Source: Gammaproteobacteria bacterium
GTDB lineage: Bacteria > Pseudomonadota > Gammaproteobacteria > PS1 > Pseudothioglobaceae
DNA: 37,313 nt
NCBI GenBank assembly: GCA_008080915.1
Contig: VMDI01000025.1
Coordinates: 1-37,313 of the forward strand
Direction of reading: 5' to 3'
The translations under genes and the position numbers were made by a program. Every line of letters starts with the position of its first letter. Positions within the stretch are counted from its first letter, which is position 1. The notes under the pieces were generated by a model. The model made no database searches, was not told the DNA's origin, and worked only from the letters and a program-made list of their open reading frames with translations. This document shows, in pieces, positions 1 to 9,327 of this stretch.

Positions 1-53
1 GAGAAGGCGGACGTACTGTTGGTGCGGGTGTTGTATCTAAGGTGCATAATTAG
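1..53 (+). CDS. tuf: Elongation factor Tu, C-terminal end (partial)
   Basis: Reading in frame from base 3 gives EGGRTVGAGVVSKVHN followed by a TAG stop, which is the conserved last strand of EF-Tu domain 3. Only the final 17 codons including the stop lie inside the window. EF-Tu delivers aminoacyl-tRNA to the ribosome. A tuf gene directly upstream of rpsJ is the usual str-S10 junction in proteobacteria, which supports the call despite the very short fragment. Most bacteria end in KI(I/L)E or similar; the KVHN ending here is slightly divergent. Confidence 0.85.
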   Translation, partial: EGGRTVGAGVVSKVHN

Positions 54-54
54 T

Positions 55-100
55 TTGAAATTGGAAAAAAAAGAGAGACTTAACTAGAGTATAATACTGC
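55..100 (+). promoter_or_regulatory. Possible sigma70 promoter of the S10 operon
   Basis: A perfect TATAAT hexamer lies at 90-95 in the tuf-rpsJ gap, followed by a CG-containing discriminator. No good -35 box is found at 16-18 bases upstream, where the sequence is an A-run; TTGAAA at 55-60 is too far away. Transcription would start near 102, leaving a leader of only about 45 bases before rpsJ. That is much shorter than the E. coli S10 leader that binds L4. The operon may also be read through from tuf. Confidence 0.35.
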
Positions 101-145
101 GTTTTTTGAGTTTAACTTAGATATTAATAATAGGACTGAAGTTCG

Positions 146-457
146 ATGAGTAATCAAAATATTAGAATTAAATTAAAAGCATTTGATCATCGTTTGATTG
201 ACAAATCAGCTGTTGAAATCGTTGAAACAGCTAAAAGAACGGGAGCAAGTGTGAGAGGTCCTATTCCATTGCCTACAAAAAAGGAGAGATATACAGTCTT
301 GACTTCTCCTCACGTGAATAAGGATGCAAGGGATCAGTATGAGTTAAGAACATACGTAAGACTAATGGATGTCATCAGTCCGACAGACAAAACTGTTGAT
401 GCATTGATGAAGTTAGATCTTGCTGCAGGTGTTGACGTTAAGATTCAACTTAATTAA
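146..457 (+). CDS. rpsJ: 30S ribosomal protein S10 (NusE)
   Basis: First gene of the S10 block. S10 sits in the head of the small subunit and also acts as NusE, pairing with NusB in antitermination complexes. The 103-residue length is the family norm. The N-terminal [14 protein letters not shown] and the loop segment [15 protein letters not shown] are family hallmarks. The ATG start is preceded by AGGA at 132-135. rplC follows after a 13-base gap, so the two are co-transcribed. Nothing unusual is seen. Confidence 0.98.
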   Translation: MSNQNIRIKLKAFDHRLIDKSAVEIVETAKRTGASVRGPIPLPTKKERYTVLTSPHVNKDARDQYELRTYVRLMDVISPTDKTVDALMKLDLAAGVDVKIQLN

Positions 458-470
458 TAAGGAAAGAGAA

Positions 471-1202
471 ATGTCTTTAGGTTTAATTGGTAAAAAAATT
501 GGAATGACTAGAATCCTCACTGATGATGGTGCGGCTACTCCTGTCACTGTAATTAATGTCGAGCCTAATCGCATTGTCCAAAAGAAAACTGCTGAAAAAG
601 ATGGCTATGAAGCACTTCAAGTAACAACTGGTCTAAAAGCTAATAAAAAAGGCGATCCTAAAATTAGAAGAGTTTCTTCTGCAATTAAAGGACATTATGC
701 TAAAGCTTCACAACAAGTCGGCGAAGGTCTGTGGGAAGTTGATAATGTTGATGTTGAAGGTAACGAATTAACTATAAATCTTTTTGGCACTGGTCATTTT
801 GTAGATATCAGTGGTCAATCTAAAGGTAAGGGTTTTCAAGGTGGTGTTAAACGCCATAACTTCAGAATGCAAGATGCAACGCATGGTAACTCAATCTCTC
901 ATAGAGCTCTAGGTTCAACTGGTCAGTGTCAAGAGCCAGGTAGAGTTTTTAAAGGTAAAAAGATGGCTGGACACATGGGTGCAGAAACTGTTACTCAGCA
1001 ATGTCTAGAAGTAATTCGTGTAGATTCTGAGAAAAATCTTCTTTTGGTCAAGGGCTCTGTTCCTGGTGCTAATAATAGTTTTGTTAAGGTAAGTTTGTCA
1101 GTTAAGAAAACTTCATTTAACCAAAAAATCTCAGATGAAATTAAACAGCAAGCCGAAGCGCCTGCAGAAGCTGAAGTTGAAGCTACAAACGAAGAGGGTT
1201 AA
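471..1202 (+). CDS. rplC: 50S ribosomal protein L3 with acidic C-terminal tail
   Basis: L3 is an early-assembling large-subunit protein close to the peptidyl transferase centre. The track ORF begins at 420, but the true start is the ATG at 471. It gives the conserved [15 protein letters not shown] and has AAGGA seven bases upstream, and the longer start would overlap rpsJ. The conserved [22 protein letters not shown] central segment, where the family's methylated Gln lies, is present around residues 137-160. At 243 residues it is about 30 longer than the E. coli protein. The excess is a C-terminal tail rich in Glu and Ala (for example [15 protein letters not shown]) that probably projects from the ribosome. 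Confidence 0.97.
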   Translation: MSLGLIGKKIGMTRILTDDGAATPVTVINVEPNRIVQKKTAEKDGYEALQVTTGLKANKKGDPKIRRVSSAIKGHYAKASQQVGEGLWEVDNVDVEGNELTINLFGTGHFVDISGQSKGKGFQGGVKRHNFRMQDATHGNSISHRALGSTGQCQEPGRVFKGKKMAGHMGAETVTQQCLEVIRVDSEKNLLLVKGSVPGANNSFVKVSLSVKKTSFNQKISDEIKQQAEAPAEAEVEATNEEG

Positions 1203-1207
1203 TAGAA

Positions 1208-1822
1208 ATGAAATTAAATGTTTTAAATATCTCTACTAACAAGTCTTCTTCGATGGAAGTTAAAGATGAAGTGTTTGCAAGAGAATACAATGAATCATTA
1301 ATTCACCAAGTAACTACTAGTTACATGGCTGCTGCAAGATCTGGAACTAAAGCTCAAAAAAATAGATCTGCTGTTAGCGGTGGTGGTAAGAAGCCTTTCA
1401 AACAAAAAGGTGGTGGTCGCGCTAGAGCAGGTACAACTAGAGGACCTATTTGGACTGGCGGTGGTGTAACTTTTGCTGCACAACCTAGAGATTATTCTAA
1501 AAAAGTTAATAGAAAGATGTACAAAGGTGCAATTAGAGCAATCTTCTCAGAGTTATTAAGAACTGATCGTTTGAAAGTAGTTAAAGATTTTGGAATTAAA
1601 GATCCAAAAACAAAAAATGTAACTGCTTTGATGAAAAAATTAAATGTTAATGATGCATTATTAATGTCAGATGAGCTTGATGAAAATTTATATTTATCAT
1701 CAAGAAATTTATACCATGTTGGTGTCTGTGATACACAAAGCATTGATCCAGTTAGTTTGATTGGTTATGAAAATGTTGTTATCACTGAAGCAGCAGCTAA
1801 GAAATTGGACGAGGTATTATGA
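1208..1822 (+). CDS. rplD: 50S ribosomal protein L4
   Basis: L4 lines the exit tunnel and in E. coli represses the S10 operon. The 204-residue protein has the long tunnel loop with the signature [19 protein letters not shown] around residues 60-78, including the residues known in the family to affect macrolide binding. Its TGA stop overlaps the rplW start in an ATGA junction, implying translational coupling. The short operon leader gives little room for an E. coli-style L4 attenuator. Confidence 0.97.
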   Translation: MKLNVLNISTNKSSSMEVKDEVFAREYNESLIHQVTTSYMAAARSGTKAQKNRSAVSGGGKKPFKQKGGGRARAGTTRGPIWTGGGVTFAAQPRDYSKKVNRKMYKGAIRAIFSELLRTDRLKVVKDFGIKDPKTKNVTALMKKLNVNDALLMSDELDENLYLSSRNLYHVGVCDTQSIDPVSLIGYENVVITEAAAKKLDEVL

Positions 1823-2109
1823 ATCAAGAAAGAATCTTAAAAACTCTTCTTGCGCCAATTGTTTCTGAAAAGACTAGTATGCTTGCGCAAGACAACCAGT
1901 ATGCTTTTAAAGTAACAAAAGATAGCACTAAACGTGAAATTAAGAAAGCAGTAGAAACTTTATTTTCAGTCACTGTTGAAAATGTTTCAACCGCAATTGT
2001 TAAAGGTAAGTCAAAGACTTTTAAAGGAAAGCGTGGACAAAGAAGCGATTGGAAGAAAGCTGTAGTTAAGGTTTCAGAAGGTCAAATGATCGATGTGAGC
2101 GCACAATAA
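1819..2109 (+). CDS. rplW: 50S ribosomal protein L23
   Basis: L23 sits at the tunnel exit and is the main docking site for trigger factor and SRP. The 96-residue length is normal. The motif [21 protein letters not shown] is typical of the family N-terminal half, and [16 protein letters not shown] is the conserved loop and last strand. The gene overlaps rplD by four bases and is followed by rplB after 11 bases. Its client chaperone, trigger factor, is encoded later in this window. Confidence 0.97.
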   Translation: MNQERILKTLLAPIVSEKTSMLAQDNQYAFKVTKDSTKREIKKAVETLFSVTVENVSTAIVKGKSKTFKGKRGQRSDWKKAVVKVSEGQMIDVSAQ

Positions 2110-2120
2110 GGTATTAGGTT

Positions 2121-2945
2121 ATGGCACAGGTAATTAAAAGAAAACCAACATCACCCGGCAGAAGATTTGTTGTAAATGTTGTCGAAAAAGATCTTCATAA
2201 AGGTGCGCCTTATGGCCCATTAACTGAAGCTAAGAAAAGAACTAGTGGTCGTAATAATCGTGGAAAGATTACTGTTAGACACAGAGGTGGTGCACACAAG
2301 AAAAGAATTAGAATCATTGACTTTAGACGTGATAAAGATGGCATTAATGCGAAGGTTGAACGTTTAGAGTATGACCCAAATAGAAGTGCTAATATTGCTC
2401 TCGTTTTATATGAAGACGGTGAAAGAAGATACATTATTGCACCTAAAGGTGTTTCAGCTGGTGATACCGTTATTTCTGGTAATCAAGTAGCTATCAAAAA
2501 AGGTAATGTCATGCAAATGGCTAATATCCCTTTAGGTACTGTCATTCACTGTATCGAATTAAAACCTGGAAAAGGCGCACAAATCGCTAGAAGTGCTGGC
2601 ACCTCAGCGCAATTGGTTGCTAAAGAGGGTCGTTACGTTACTTTAAGATTAAAGTCTGGTGAAGTTAGAAAAGTTTTGGCAGATTGTAGAGCTGCAATTG
2701 GTGAGGTTTCAAAGTCTGAGCATAGCTTACGTAAATTAGGTAAAGCTGGTGCATCAAGATGGAGAGGTGTTCGTCCAACTGTTCGTGGTGTGGTAATGAA
2801 CCCAGTTGATCACCCACATGGTGGTGGTGAAGGCAAAACAAGTGGTGGACGTCATCCAGTTTCTCCATGGGGTATGCCAACTAAGGGTTACAAGACAAGA
2901 ACTAATAAGCGTACTGATAAACTTATTGTACGTAGAAGGAAATAG
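2121..2945 (+). CDS. rplB: 50S ribosomal protein L2
   Basis: L2 stabilises subunit association and helps form the peptidyl transferase region. The 274-residue protein carries the family signature [15 protein letters not shown] (conserved His in DHPHGGG) near residue 230 and the basic C-terminus [21 protein letters not shown]. The length matches E. coli L2 (273). rpsS follows after a 10-base gap. Confidence 0.98.
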   Translation: MAQVIKRKPTSPGRRFVVNVVEKDLHKGAPYGPLTEAKKRTSGRNNRGKITVRHRGGAHKKRIRIIDFRRDKDGINAKVERLEYDPNRSANIALVLYEDGERRYIIAPKGVSAGDTVISGNQVAIKKGNVMQMANIPLGTVIHCIELKPGKGAQIARSAGTSAQLVAKEGRYVTLRLKSGEVRKVLADCRAAIGEVSKSEHSLRKLGKAGASRWRGVRPTVRGVVMNPVDHPHGGGEGKTSGGRHPVSPWGMPTKGYKTRTNKRTDKLIVRRRK

Positions 2946-2955
2946 GTAATTAGAT

Positions 2956-3228
2956 ATGGCAAGATCACTTAGAAAAGGTCCTTTTGTTGATGAGCATTTA
3001 TATCAAAAAGTTGTAAAAGCTCAAGAAAATAATGACAGAAAACCAATTAAGACTTGGTCAAGAAGATCAGTCGTTATTCCTGAAATGATTGGATTAACAA
3101 TTGCCGTGCACAATGGAAAAGATCATGTACCTGTTTTGGTAAATGAAAATATGATTGGCCATAAGTTGGGTGAGTTCTCTGCAACTCGAACTTTTAAGGG
3201 TCATTCAGGCGATAGAAAATCTAAATAA
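2956..3228 (+). CDS. rpsS: 30S ribosomal protein S19
   Basis: S19 lies in the head of the 30S subunit next to S13 and contacts the A-site region. The 90-residue protein begins [15 protein letters not shown] and ends with [17 protein letters not shown], both strongly conserved. It sits between rplB and rplV as in nearly all bacteria. Confidence 0.98.
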   Translation: MARSLRKGPFVDEHLYQKVVKAQENNDRKPIKTWSRRSVVIPEMIGLTIAVHNGKDHVPVLVNENMIGHKLGEFSATRTFKGHSGDRKSK

Positions 3229-3243
3229 TTAGAGTTAAAGGTT

Positions 3244-3576
3244 ATGAAAGAAATAAAAGCTGTTCACAAATACGCAAGAACTAGTGCCTTCAAAGCAAGA
3301 CTAGTTGCTGATCAAATTCGTCAGAAGCCAGTTGAAGAAGCTCTAAATATTCTAGCTTTTAGCAAGAAAAAGGCTGCTGTTTTAGTTAAAAAAGTTCTAA
3401 ATTCTGCGATTTCTAATGCTGAGCATAATGAAGGTTTAGATATTGATGAGTTAAAAGTTAGCTCTGTATATATCGACGAAGGCTCAACCATGAAAAGAAT
3501 TAGAGCAAGAGCTAAAGGTAGAGCAAATAGAATTTTTAAAAGAACAAGCCACATTACTGTTGGCGTTAGCAAGTAA
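3244..3576 (+). CDS. rplV: 50S ribosomal protein L22
   Basis: L22 spans the large subunit and, with L4, forms the constriction of the exit tunnel. The 110-residue length is normal. The extended hairpin segment [20 protein letters not shown] near residues 79-98 is the conserved tunnel-wall element. The start ATG is preceded by AAAGG. rpsC follows after eight bases. Confidence 0.97.
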   Translation: MKEIKAVHKYARTSAFKARLVADQIRQKPVEEALNILAFSKKKAAVLVKKVLNSAISNAEHNEGLDIDELKVSSVYIDEGSTMKRIRARAKGRANRIFKRTSHITVGVSK

Positions 3577-3584
3577 GGTTAAGT

Positions 3585-4262
3585 ATGGGTCAAAAAGTAA
3601 ATCCAAAAGGAATTAGACTAGGAATCGTCAAAGATTGGGATTCAAGATGGTATGCAAGTAGTAAAGACTATGCTAATTATCTGAATTCAGATTTGACTGT
3701 CCGTGATTACCTTTTTGATAAGCTTAAGGCGGCATCAGTTAGTAGAATTACTATTGAACGTCTTGCTAGCAACGCTAAAGTTACTATTCACACTGCTAGA
3801 CCTGGCATTGTAATTGGTAAGAAAGGCGCTGATATTGATCAACTTAAGGCAGATGTAACTCAGAAAATGGGTATTCCTGTTCATATCAATATTGAAGAGG
3901 TTAAAAAACCAGAACTAGATGCACGTTTAGTTGCTGAAAGCATTGCACAACAACTTGAAAAAAGAGTTATGTATCGTCGTGCGGTAAAGCGTGCGCTTGG
4001 CAATGCAACTAGACTTGGTGCCCAAGGAATCAAAATCATGGTCAGTGGTCGTTTAAACGGAGCTGAAATTGCTCGTTCTGAATGGTATAGAGAAGGTAGA
4101 GTGCCACTTCACACTTTTAGAGCAGATGTTGATTATTCAACCTTTAATGCTCATACACAATATGGCGTAATTGGTATCAAGGTGTGGATCTTCAAAGGTG
4201 AGATTCTTGACCATAAAAAAGGAACACTAGATGAAGTTGTCTCAAGAGGCGCTTCAAGTTAA
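3585..4262 (+). CDS. rpsC: 30S ribosomal protein S3
   Basis: S3 forms part of the mRNA entry channel. The 225-residue protein has the conserved [14 protein letters not shown] start, a type II KH domain with the loop [12 protein letters not shown] near residue 74, and the C-terminal S3 domain ([21 protein letters not shown]). Length is close to the E. coli protein (233). The C-terminal tail after the S3 domain is slightly short. Confidence 0.97.
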   Translation: MGQKVNPKGIRLGIVKDWDSRWYASSKDYANYLNSDLTVRDYLFDKLKAASVSRITIERLASNAKVTIHTARPGIVIGKKGADIDQLKADVTQKMGIPVHINIEEVKKPELDARLVAESIAQQLEKRVMYRRAVKRALGNATRLGAQGIKIMVSGRLNGAEIARSEWYREGRVPLHTFRADVDYSTFNAHTQYGVIGIKVWIFKGEILDHKKGTLDEVVSRGASS

Positions 4263-4289
4263 GTTAATAGAAACATTTAATATTTAGTT

Positions 4290-4700
4290 ATGCTACAACC
4301 TAAAAGAACAAAATACAGAAAACTTCATAAAGGCCGCAATAGAGGTCTAGCTGCAGGATGTAAAGTAAGTTTTGGAGAAATTGGTCTTCAGGCTGTAACT
4401 CGTTGTCGCATGACTGCAAGACAAATTGAATCAGCTAGACGTGCAATGACTCGTCACGTAAAGAGACAAGGAAAAATATGGATTCGTGTTTTTCCTGATA
4501 AGCCAATTACTTCTAAACCTCTTGAGGTCAGAATGGGTAAAGGTAAAGGTGGAGTTGATCACTGGGTAGCACTTATTAAGCCAGGGCAGATGTTATTTGA
4601 AATGCAGGGCGTTGATGAAAAGGTTGCTCGCGAGGCGTTCACTCTTGCAGCTGCTAAGTTGCCAATGAAAACTGTTATTACTAAAAGGACGGTGATGTAA
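4290..4700 (+). CDS. rplP: 50S ribosomal protein L16
   Basis: L16 organises the A-site side of the large subunit. The 136-residue length equals that of E. coli L16. It starts [19 protein letters not shown] and contains [12 protein letters not shown] and [13 protein letters not shown], the last including the Arg/Met region modified in some bacteria. Its TAA stop shares one base with the ATG of rpmC (TAATG), indicating coupled translation. Confidence 0.98.
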   Translation: MLQPKRTKYRKLHKGRNRGLAAGCKVSFGEIGLQAVTRCRMTARQIESARRAMTRHVKRQGKIWIRVFPDKPITSKPLEVRMGKGKGGVDHWVALIKPGQMLFEMQGVDEKVAREAFTLAAAKLPMKTVITKRTVM

Positions 4701-4891
4701 TGGACGCTAAAGAGTTAAGAAGCCAAGATTTAAATCAACTAAATGAGACTTTAGAAGGTCTATTTAAAGAGCACTTTGAAATGCGCATGCAACATAAAAG
4801 CGCACAACTTAGTGATACTAGCAAACTTAAAGCAACTAAGAAAAACATTGCTAGAGTGAAAACTATTATTAAAGAGAAGACTAATGAGTGA
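4700..4891 (+). CDS. rpmC: 50S ribosomal protein L29
   Basis: A 63-residue, two-helix protein at the exit tunnel beside L23. The start [14 protein letters not shown] and the motif KEHFEMRMQHKSAQLSDTSKL are the typical L29 pattern. It overlaps rplP by one base and rpsQ by eight bases, so all three are translationally coupled. Confidence 0.95.
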   Translation: MDAKELRSQDLNQLNETLEGLFKEHFEMRMQHKSAQLSDTSKLKATKKNIARVKTIIKEKTNE

Positions 4892-5150
4892 TACATCTAT
4901 TAAGCGTGAATTAATTGGAAAGGTTGTTAGTAGCAGTCGAGATAAAACTATTGCAGTTTTAGTAGAGCGCAAGGTTCGCCATCCGATTTATAAGAAGTAC
5001 ATCAAGAAAAGTACAAAGGTTCATGCTCATGACGATAAAAATGAATGCGGTGTTGGTGATACAGTTCGCGTAACTGAAGCTAAACCTTTTTCTAAAACTA
5101 AACATTGGTTATTAACTGAGATTATTGAGAAATCAGTTTCTATTGATTAA
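4884..5150 (+). CDS. rpsQ: 30S ribosomal protein S17
   Basis: S17 is a primary 16S rRNA-binding OB-fold protein. The 88-residue sequence has the signature [30 protein letters not shown] and a [20 protein letters not shown] segment. It is the last gene of the S10 block and is followed by rplN after only 17 bases with no terminator, so the S10 and spc blocks appear to form one transcription unit. Confidence 0.98.
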   Translation: MSDTSIKRELIGKVVSSSRDKTIAVLVERKVRHPIYKKYIKKSTKVHAHDDKNECGVGDTVRVTEAKPFSKTKHWLLTEIIEKSVSID

Positions 5151-5167
5151 GTATTGAGAGAATTGAA

Positions 5168-5536
5168 ATGATTCAAATGCAAACAAAATTAAAGATTGCC
5201 GATAACAGTGGAGCTGTTAAAGCCATGTGCATAAAAGTACTTGGCGGATCTAAGCGTCGTTACGCTAATATTGGTGATGTAATTAAAGTAAGTATTAAAG
5301 AGGCTGCGCCACGTGGCAAGGTTAAAAAAGGCGATGTTTATAATGCATTAATCGTTCGTTCTGCTAAAGGTGTAAGAAGAAATGATGGATCTGTTATTCG
5401 CTTTGATAACAATGCTGTTGTCCTTCTTAATTCAAAGTTAGAGCCTATTGGCACTCGTATTTTTGGCCCGGTTACTCGTGAGCTAAGAGGCGAGAAGTTT
5501 ATGAAAATTATTTCCCTAGCTCCTGAGGTGCTTTAA
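5168..5536 (+). CDS. rplN: 50S ribosomal protein L14
   Basis: L14 contributes to intersubunit bridges near the factor-binding side. The 122-residue length and the start [27 protein letters not shown] match the family, as do [11 protein letters not shown] and [13 protein letters not shown]. Its TAA shares one base with the rplX ATG. First gene of the spc block; no separate promoter is obvious upstream. Confidence 0.98.
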   Translation: MIQMQTKLKIADNSGAVKAMCIKVLGGSKRRYANIGDVIKVSIKEAAPRGKVKKGDVYNALIVRSAKGVRRNDGSVIRFDNNAVVLLNSKLEPIGTRIFGPVTRELRGEKFMKIISLAPEVL

Positions 5537-5847
5537 TGAATAAGATCAGACAAAAAGATGAAGTAATAATTATCGCTGGCAAGGATAAGGGCTCTATTGG
5601 AACCGTTACTAAGGTTCACAATGATAAAGTTATTGTTGAAGGTCATAACATTGCTAAGAAACATGTAAGACCAAACCCTAACGCTGGGGTTACAGGCGGA
5701 ATTGTTGATACAGAAATGCCAATGGCGATCTCTAATGTGGCTATCTATAATGCTGAATCAAAAAAAGCAGATAGAGTTGGAATTAGAGTGAATAAAGAAG
5801 GTCAAAAAGAGCGTTTCTTTAAATCAAATGGAAAAACAATTGGTTAA
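5536..5847 (+). CDS. rplX: 50S ribosomal protein L24
   Basis: L24 is an assembly initiator of the large subunit. The KOW motif lies near the N-terminus ([17 protein letters not shown], residues about 8-24) and is followed by the conserved [14 protein letters not shown]. The 103-residue length is normal. It overlaps rplN by one base and precedes the GTG-started rplE by 14 bases. Confidence 0.97.
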   Translation: MNKIRQKDEVIIIAGKDKGSIGTVTKVHNDKVIVEGHNIAKKHVRPNPNAGVTGGIVDTEMPMAISNVAIYNAESKKADRVGIRVNKEGQKERFFKSNGKTIG

Positions 5848-5861
5848 TTAGGGTAACTAAA

Positions 5862-6401
5862 GTGGCAAGACTAGAAGAACAATATAAAAAAGAGATACTT
5901 CCTGCATTACAAAAGGATTTGAATATTCAAAATCCAAATGCCGTTCCAAAAATCGAAAAGATCACTATTAATATGGGTCTTGGTGATGCTTTGGGAGATA
6001 AAAAGGTATTAGAAAATGCTCTTGAAGAGATGTCAATAATCGCTGGTCAGAAAGCGGTCACTTGTTATGCAAGAAAATCTGTTGCGAGCTTTAAAATTCG
6101 TGAAGGCAATCCAATTGGCTGTAAAGTCACTCTTAGGAAAACTAAGATGTATGAATTTTTAGATCGTTTAGTGAATGTTGCTATTCCTCGTATTAGAGAC
6201 TTTAGAGGTTTGAAAGCAACTGCATTCGATGGACGTGGTAATTACAATATGGGCTTAACTGAACAGTATGTATTCCCAGAAATCGATTTTGAGAAGGTAG
6301 TTAAAGTTAGGGGTATGGATATTGCTATTACCACTTCTGCTACTAATGATGATGATGCTAAGAAACTATTAGCAATGTTTAATTTCCCATTAAAAGGATA
6401 A
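5862..6401 (+). CDS. rplE: 50S ribosomal protein L5 (GTG start)
   Basis: L5 forms the 5S RNP with L18 and contacts the P-site tRNA. The 179-residue protein starts at GTG, since [16 protein letters not shown] is the conserved N-terminus and no upstream ATG fits. [20 protein letters not shown] and [16 protein letters not shown] are family signatures. Length equals E. coli L5. rpsN follows after three bases. Confidence 0.97.
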   Translation: MARLEEQYKKEILPALQKDLNIQNPNAVPKIEKITINMGLGDALGDKKVLENALEEMSIIAGQKAVTCYARKSVASFKIREGNPIGCKVTLRKTKMYEFLDRLVNVAIPRIRDFRGLKATAFDGRGNYNMGLTEQYVFPEIDFEKVVKVRGMDIAITTSATNDDDAKKLLAMFNFPLKG

Positions 6402-6404
6402 GAG

Positions 6405-6710
6405 ATGGCTAAAAAGTCTATGATCAATAGAGATCTAAAGCGTACGAAACTTGTTGAAAAGTTTCGTGCTAAGCGTTTAGAACTCAAAAAGATAATTAAG
6501 AGTGTTAACAGCACTGATGAAGAGCGTTTTCAAGCGATTCTTAAACTTCAGTCTTTACCAAGAGATGCTTCACCAACCCGTCAAAGAAATAGATGTGGTT
6601 TATCAGGTCGTCCTCATGGTTTCTACAGAAAGTTTGGACTTGCTAAAACTAAATTAAGAGAAAGAACTATGAGCGGTGAAGTTCCTGGTTTATCTAAAGC
6701 TAGCTGGTAG
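6405..6710 (+). CDS. rpsN: 30S ribosomal protein S14, zinc-independent form
   Basis: The 101-residue length is that of the longer proteobacterial S14. The CxxC...CxxC zinc ribbon of the short form is absent; only one Cys ([12 protein letters not shown]) is left. C-terminal [19 protein letters not shown] is conserved. It lies in the head of the 30S subunit. The next gene, rpsH, begins eight bases later behind a strong GGAGG ribosome-binding site. Confidence 0.97.
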   Translation: MAKKSMINRDLKRTKLVEKFRAKRLELKKIIKSVNSTDEERFQAILKLQSLPRDASPTRQRNRCGLSGRPHGFYRKFGLAKTKLRERTMSGEVPGLSKASW

Positions 6711-6718
6711 GAGGATAT

Positions 6719-7114
6719 ATGGGAATGACAGATCCAATAGCAGATATGCTAACTAGAATAAGAAATGCTCATGCAGTTAACAAGACTCATGTTGAAATTC
6801 CTGCTTCAAAACTAAAAGCGTCTATTGCTGATGTGCTTCAAAGCGAAGGTTATATCAATGGTTATGAGACTATTGGTGAAAAGGCAGAGAAAAAAATTGT
6901 AATCAATCTTAAATATTATCAAAACAAACCAGTTATTGATGAAATTAAGAGAGTTTCTAAGCCTAGTTTGAGAGTTTATGCAGGCTCTAAGAATATGCCA
7001 AAAGTTCTAAATGGACTTGGTACCGTAATTGTTTCTACACCTAAGGGCGTTATGACTTGCAGACAAGCATCTCAGATGAATGTCGGTGGCGAAGTCCTTT
7101 GTACTGTTTCCTAG
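6719..7114 (+). CDS. rpsH: 30S ribosomal protein S8
   Basis: S8 binds the central domain of 16S rRNA and in E. coli represses spc operon translation. The start [18 protein letters not shown] matches the family, and the C-terminal GGEVLCTVS is the conserved end. GGAGG lies eight bases before the ATG, the clearest Shine-Dalgarno in the block. Length 131 is normal. Confidence 0.97.
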   Translation: MGMTDPIADMLTRIRNAHAVNKTHVEIPASKLKASIADVLQSEGYINGYETIGEKAEKKIVINLKYYQNKPVIDEIKRVSKPSLRVYAGSKNMPKVLNGLGTVIVSTPKGVMTCRQASQMNVGGEVLCTVS

Positions 7115-7123
7115 GAGAAAGAG

Positions 7124-7669
7124 ATGTCAAGAGTAGCAAAATCTCCAGTGACGGTTCCTCAGGGTGTTGAGGTCAACTTAGTCGACGGATCAATCTCTAT
7201 TAAGGGAAAGATGGGCGAATTATCTATGAATATTCATCCACTTGTTAAAACTGAAAATACTGAAGATGGTATTACTTTCAACATTAATACATCTGATGTT
7301 AAAGAAGAGAAGTCAGCTTGGGCTCAAGCAGGAACTGCAAGAGCTAATACTGCTAATATGATTCAAGGTGTTACTGAAGGCTGGGAAAAGAAACTTACAT
7401 TGATTGGTGTTGGTTACCGTGCCCAAGCTAAGGGTAAAGTTTTAGATTTAACATTAGGTTTTTCTCACCCAGTTAACTACGACCTTCCTGAAGGAATTAC
7501 AGTTGAGACTCCAAGTCAGACTGAGATTGTAGTTAAAGGTATTGATAAACAAAAAGTTGGTCAAGTAGCTGCTGAGATTCGTGCTTTCAGACCGCCAGAG
7601 CCTTATAAAGGAAAAGGTGTTCGATATACAGATGAGCACGTTGTTCGTAAAGAAGCTAAGAAGAAATAG
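7124..7669 (+). CDS. rplF: 50S ribosomal protein L6
   Basis: L6 supports the stalk base and sarcin-ricin loop. It has two related alpha/beta repeats, about residues 1-82 and 83-181. The second repeat carries the conserved [12 protein letters not shown] and the end [19 protein letters not shown] with a KKEAKKK-like tail. The 181-residue length is close to E. coli (177). Confidence 0.97.
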   Translation: MSRVAKSPVTVPQGVEVNLVDGSISIKGKMGELSMNIHPLVKTENTEDGITFNINTSDVKEEKSAWAQAGTARANTANMIQGVTEGWEKKLTLIGVGYRAQAKGKVLDLTLGFSHPVNYDLPEGITVETPSQTEIVVKGIDKQKVGQVAAEIRAFRPPEPYKGKGVRYTDEHVVRKEAKKK

Positions 7670-7681
7670 AGGTTTTAAATT

Positions 7682-8029
7682 ATGAAGCTTACAAAAAAAC
7701 AATCAAGAATTAAAAGAGCTACTAAATTTAGAGCTAAGAACAGAGAGCTAAATATTGAAAGATTGTGTGTTCATAAAACACCAAGACATATTTATGCACA
7801 AATTATTAGTAGCTGTGGATCTAAAGTCCTTGCTTCTGCTTCAACCGTTTCAAAGAAAGTTAAAAATGGTGGAAATATTGAGGCTGCAACTACTATCGGT
7901 AAAGAGATAGCTAAGGCCGCTAAGAGCGCAAAAGTAAGTAAAGTTGCTTTTGATCGTTCAGGTTTTGCCTATCATGGAAGAGTTAAAGCACTTGCTGATG
8001 CTGCTAGAGAGGGTGGTTTAGAATTTTAA
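7682..8029 (+). CDS. rplR: 50S ribosomal protein L18
   Basis: L18 binds 5S rRNA with L5. The 115-residue sequence has a basic N-terminus ([18 protein letters not shown]), the central [20 protein letters not shown] and the C-terminal [28 protein letters not shown], all characteristic. rpsE follows after 21 bases. Confidence 0.97.
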   Translation: MKLTKKQSRIKRATKFRAKNRELNIERLCVHKTPRHIYAQIISSCGSKVLASASTVSKKVKNGGNIEAATTIGKEIAKAAKSAKVSKVAFDRSGFAYHGRVKALADAAREGGLEF

Positions 8030-8050
8030 GATTCGTAAACGGGAATATTT

Positions 8051-8560
8051 ATGGCTGAATTAAATAAAGAAGATAGCAAAGAATATATTGAAAAACTAGT
8101 TAATATTCGTCGCGTAGTAAAAGTTGTTAAAGGCGGACGTATTTTTGGTTTTTCTGCTCTTGTAGTAGTAGGAGATGGCAAAGGATTTGTTGGTTATGGA
8201 ACTGGTAAAGCTAGAGAAGTTCCTGCTGCCATTCAGAAAGCGATGGAGAAAGCTAGAAGAAATATGAAAAAGGTCCCATTAATTAATGGAACTCTTTATT
8301 ACCCAGTGACTTCAAGCGTTGGTGCTGCAAAAGTATACATGCAGCCGGCATCTGAAGGTACAGGTGTTATTGCTGGTGGCCCAATGCGTAGCGTTTTAGA
8401 AGCGGTTGGTGTTCATAATATTCTAGCAAAGTGTAATGGAACAAGAAACCCAATCAGTGTTGTTAGAGCAACAATTGATGGACTTTCATCAATGACATCC
8501 CCTGAGAGTATTGCTGCTAAGCGTGGCAAGAAAGTTGAAGAAATTCTTGGAGAGGCATAA
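8051..8560 (+). CDS. rpsE: 30S ribosomal protein S5
   Basis: S5 lies at the mRNA entrance and influences decoding accuracy. The N-terminal double-stranded RNA-binding-like domain contains [20 protein letters not shown], and the C-terminal domain includes [19 protein letters not shown]. The 169-residue length is normal. Its TAA stop shares one base with the start of the following, unusually long, rpmD. Confidence 0.98.
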   Translation: MAELNKEDSKEYIEKLVNIRRVVKVVKGGRIFGFSALVVVGDGKGFVGYGTGKAREVPAAIQKAMEKARRNMKKVPLINGTLYYPVTSSVGAAKVYMQPASEGTGVIAGGPMRSVLEAVGVHNILAKCNGTRNPISVVRATIDGLSSMTSPESIAAKRGKKVEEILGEA

Positions 8561-8889
8561 TGGCTGAAGAAAAAAAAGTAACAAAAACTGCTGCTAAATC
8601 AACTGCAAAGAAAACTGTTGCAGCCAAATCTACAGCTACTACTAAAAAGACAGCCGCTCCTAAGAAAGAAGCTGCTCCAAAGGCAGCCCCTAAAAAGGCT
8701 TCAGCTCCAAAAGCTAAGTCTGTTAAGGTTACATTAATCAAAAGTAAATTTGGACGTTTACCATCTCATCGTGCAACGATTACTGGTCTAGGTCTTAAAA
8801 AGATTAATCATACAGTTGAGTTAATTGACACTCCTGAAGTTAGAGGAATGATCAATAAAGTCTCATACTTATTGAAGGTAGAGGATTAA
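8560..8889 (+). CDS. rpmD: 50S ribosomal protein L30 with Lys/Ala-rich N-terminal extension
   Basis: The C-terminal half (about residues 54-109: [45 protein letters not shown]) is a complete L30, normally about 59 residues. In front is an in-frame tail of about 53 residues with 16 Lys, 16 Ala, 8 Thr and 4 Pro. It resembles histone H1-like or AlgP-type tails, with PKK/APK steps. The ATG at 8560 overlaps the rpsE stop (TAATG) just like the other junctions of this operon, which supports the long start. No ATG or GTG occurs at the L30 core boundary in frame. The tail is probably disordered and RNA-binding; its role is unknown. Confidence 0.92.
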   Translation: MAEEKKVTKTAAKSTAKKTVAAKSTATTKKTAAPKKEAAPKAAPKKASAPKAKSVKVTLIKSKFGRLPSHRATITGLGLKKINHTVELIDTPEVRGMINKVSYLLKVED

Positions 8890-8890
8890 C

Positions 8891-9325
8891 ATGAAATTAA
8901 ATACTATTAGTCCTGCTGAAGGAGAGAAAACATCTCGTAAAAGAGTAGGCCGAGGCATTGGAAGTGGTTTTGGTAAGACTGCTGGTAGAGGACATAAAGG
9001 ACAAAAATCAAGATCAGGTGGTTTTCATAAGATTGGTTTTGAAGGTGGTCAAATGCCTTTACAACGCCGTTTACCTAAAGTTGGTTTCTCTTCACGTATT
9101 TCGAGAATCACAGATGAAGTGACTCTAGGTGAAATCAATAAGTTAGATGAAAAAGAAATTACAGTTGATGTCTTAAAAGCTCATAACCTAATCTCTAAAA
9201 ACATTCAGAGGGTCAAGGTTATTTTATCTGGCGAAATTACAAAACCTGTAAAGTTAATTGGTATCAAAGCAACTAAGGGAGCCCAAGCGGCGATTGAGAA
9301 AGCAAAAGGCTCTGTTAGCAACTAG
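8891..9325 (+). CDS. rplO: 50S ribosomal protein L15
   Basis: L15 is a late-assembling large-subunit protein. The 144-residue sequence has the Gly/Arg/Lys-rich extended N-terminus ([22 protein letters not shown], then [17 protein letters not shown]) that threads into 23S rRNA, and a globular C-terminal half. Length equals E. coli L15. It sits two bases from secY, as in most proteobacteria. Confidence 0.97.
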   Translation: MKLNTISPAEGEKTSRKRVGRGIGSGFGKTAGRGHKGQKSRSGGFHKIGFEGGQMPLQRRLPKVGFSSRISRITDEVTLGEINKLDEKEITVDVLKAHNLISKNIQRVKVILSGEITKPVKLIGIKATKGAQAAIEKAKGSVSN

Positions 9326-9327
9326 TT

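Noticed and set aside
420-470. Longer start of the rplC frame in the track
   Set aside because: The extra 17 residues overlap rpsJ and are not part of L3; the ATG at 471 has a ribosome-binding site and the conserved N-terminus.
1298-1483. Minus-strand ORFs inside rplD, rplB, rplV, rplE, rplF and rpoA listed in the track
   Set aside because: They lie wholly opposite strongly conserved ribosomal or polymerase genes and show low-complexity translations with no family features; they are frame shadows.
8560-8718. The Lys/Ala-rich stretch as a separate small histone-like gene or a repeat element
   Set aside because: It is in frame with the L30 core with no stop between, and shows no DNA-level tandem repeat of fixed period.
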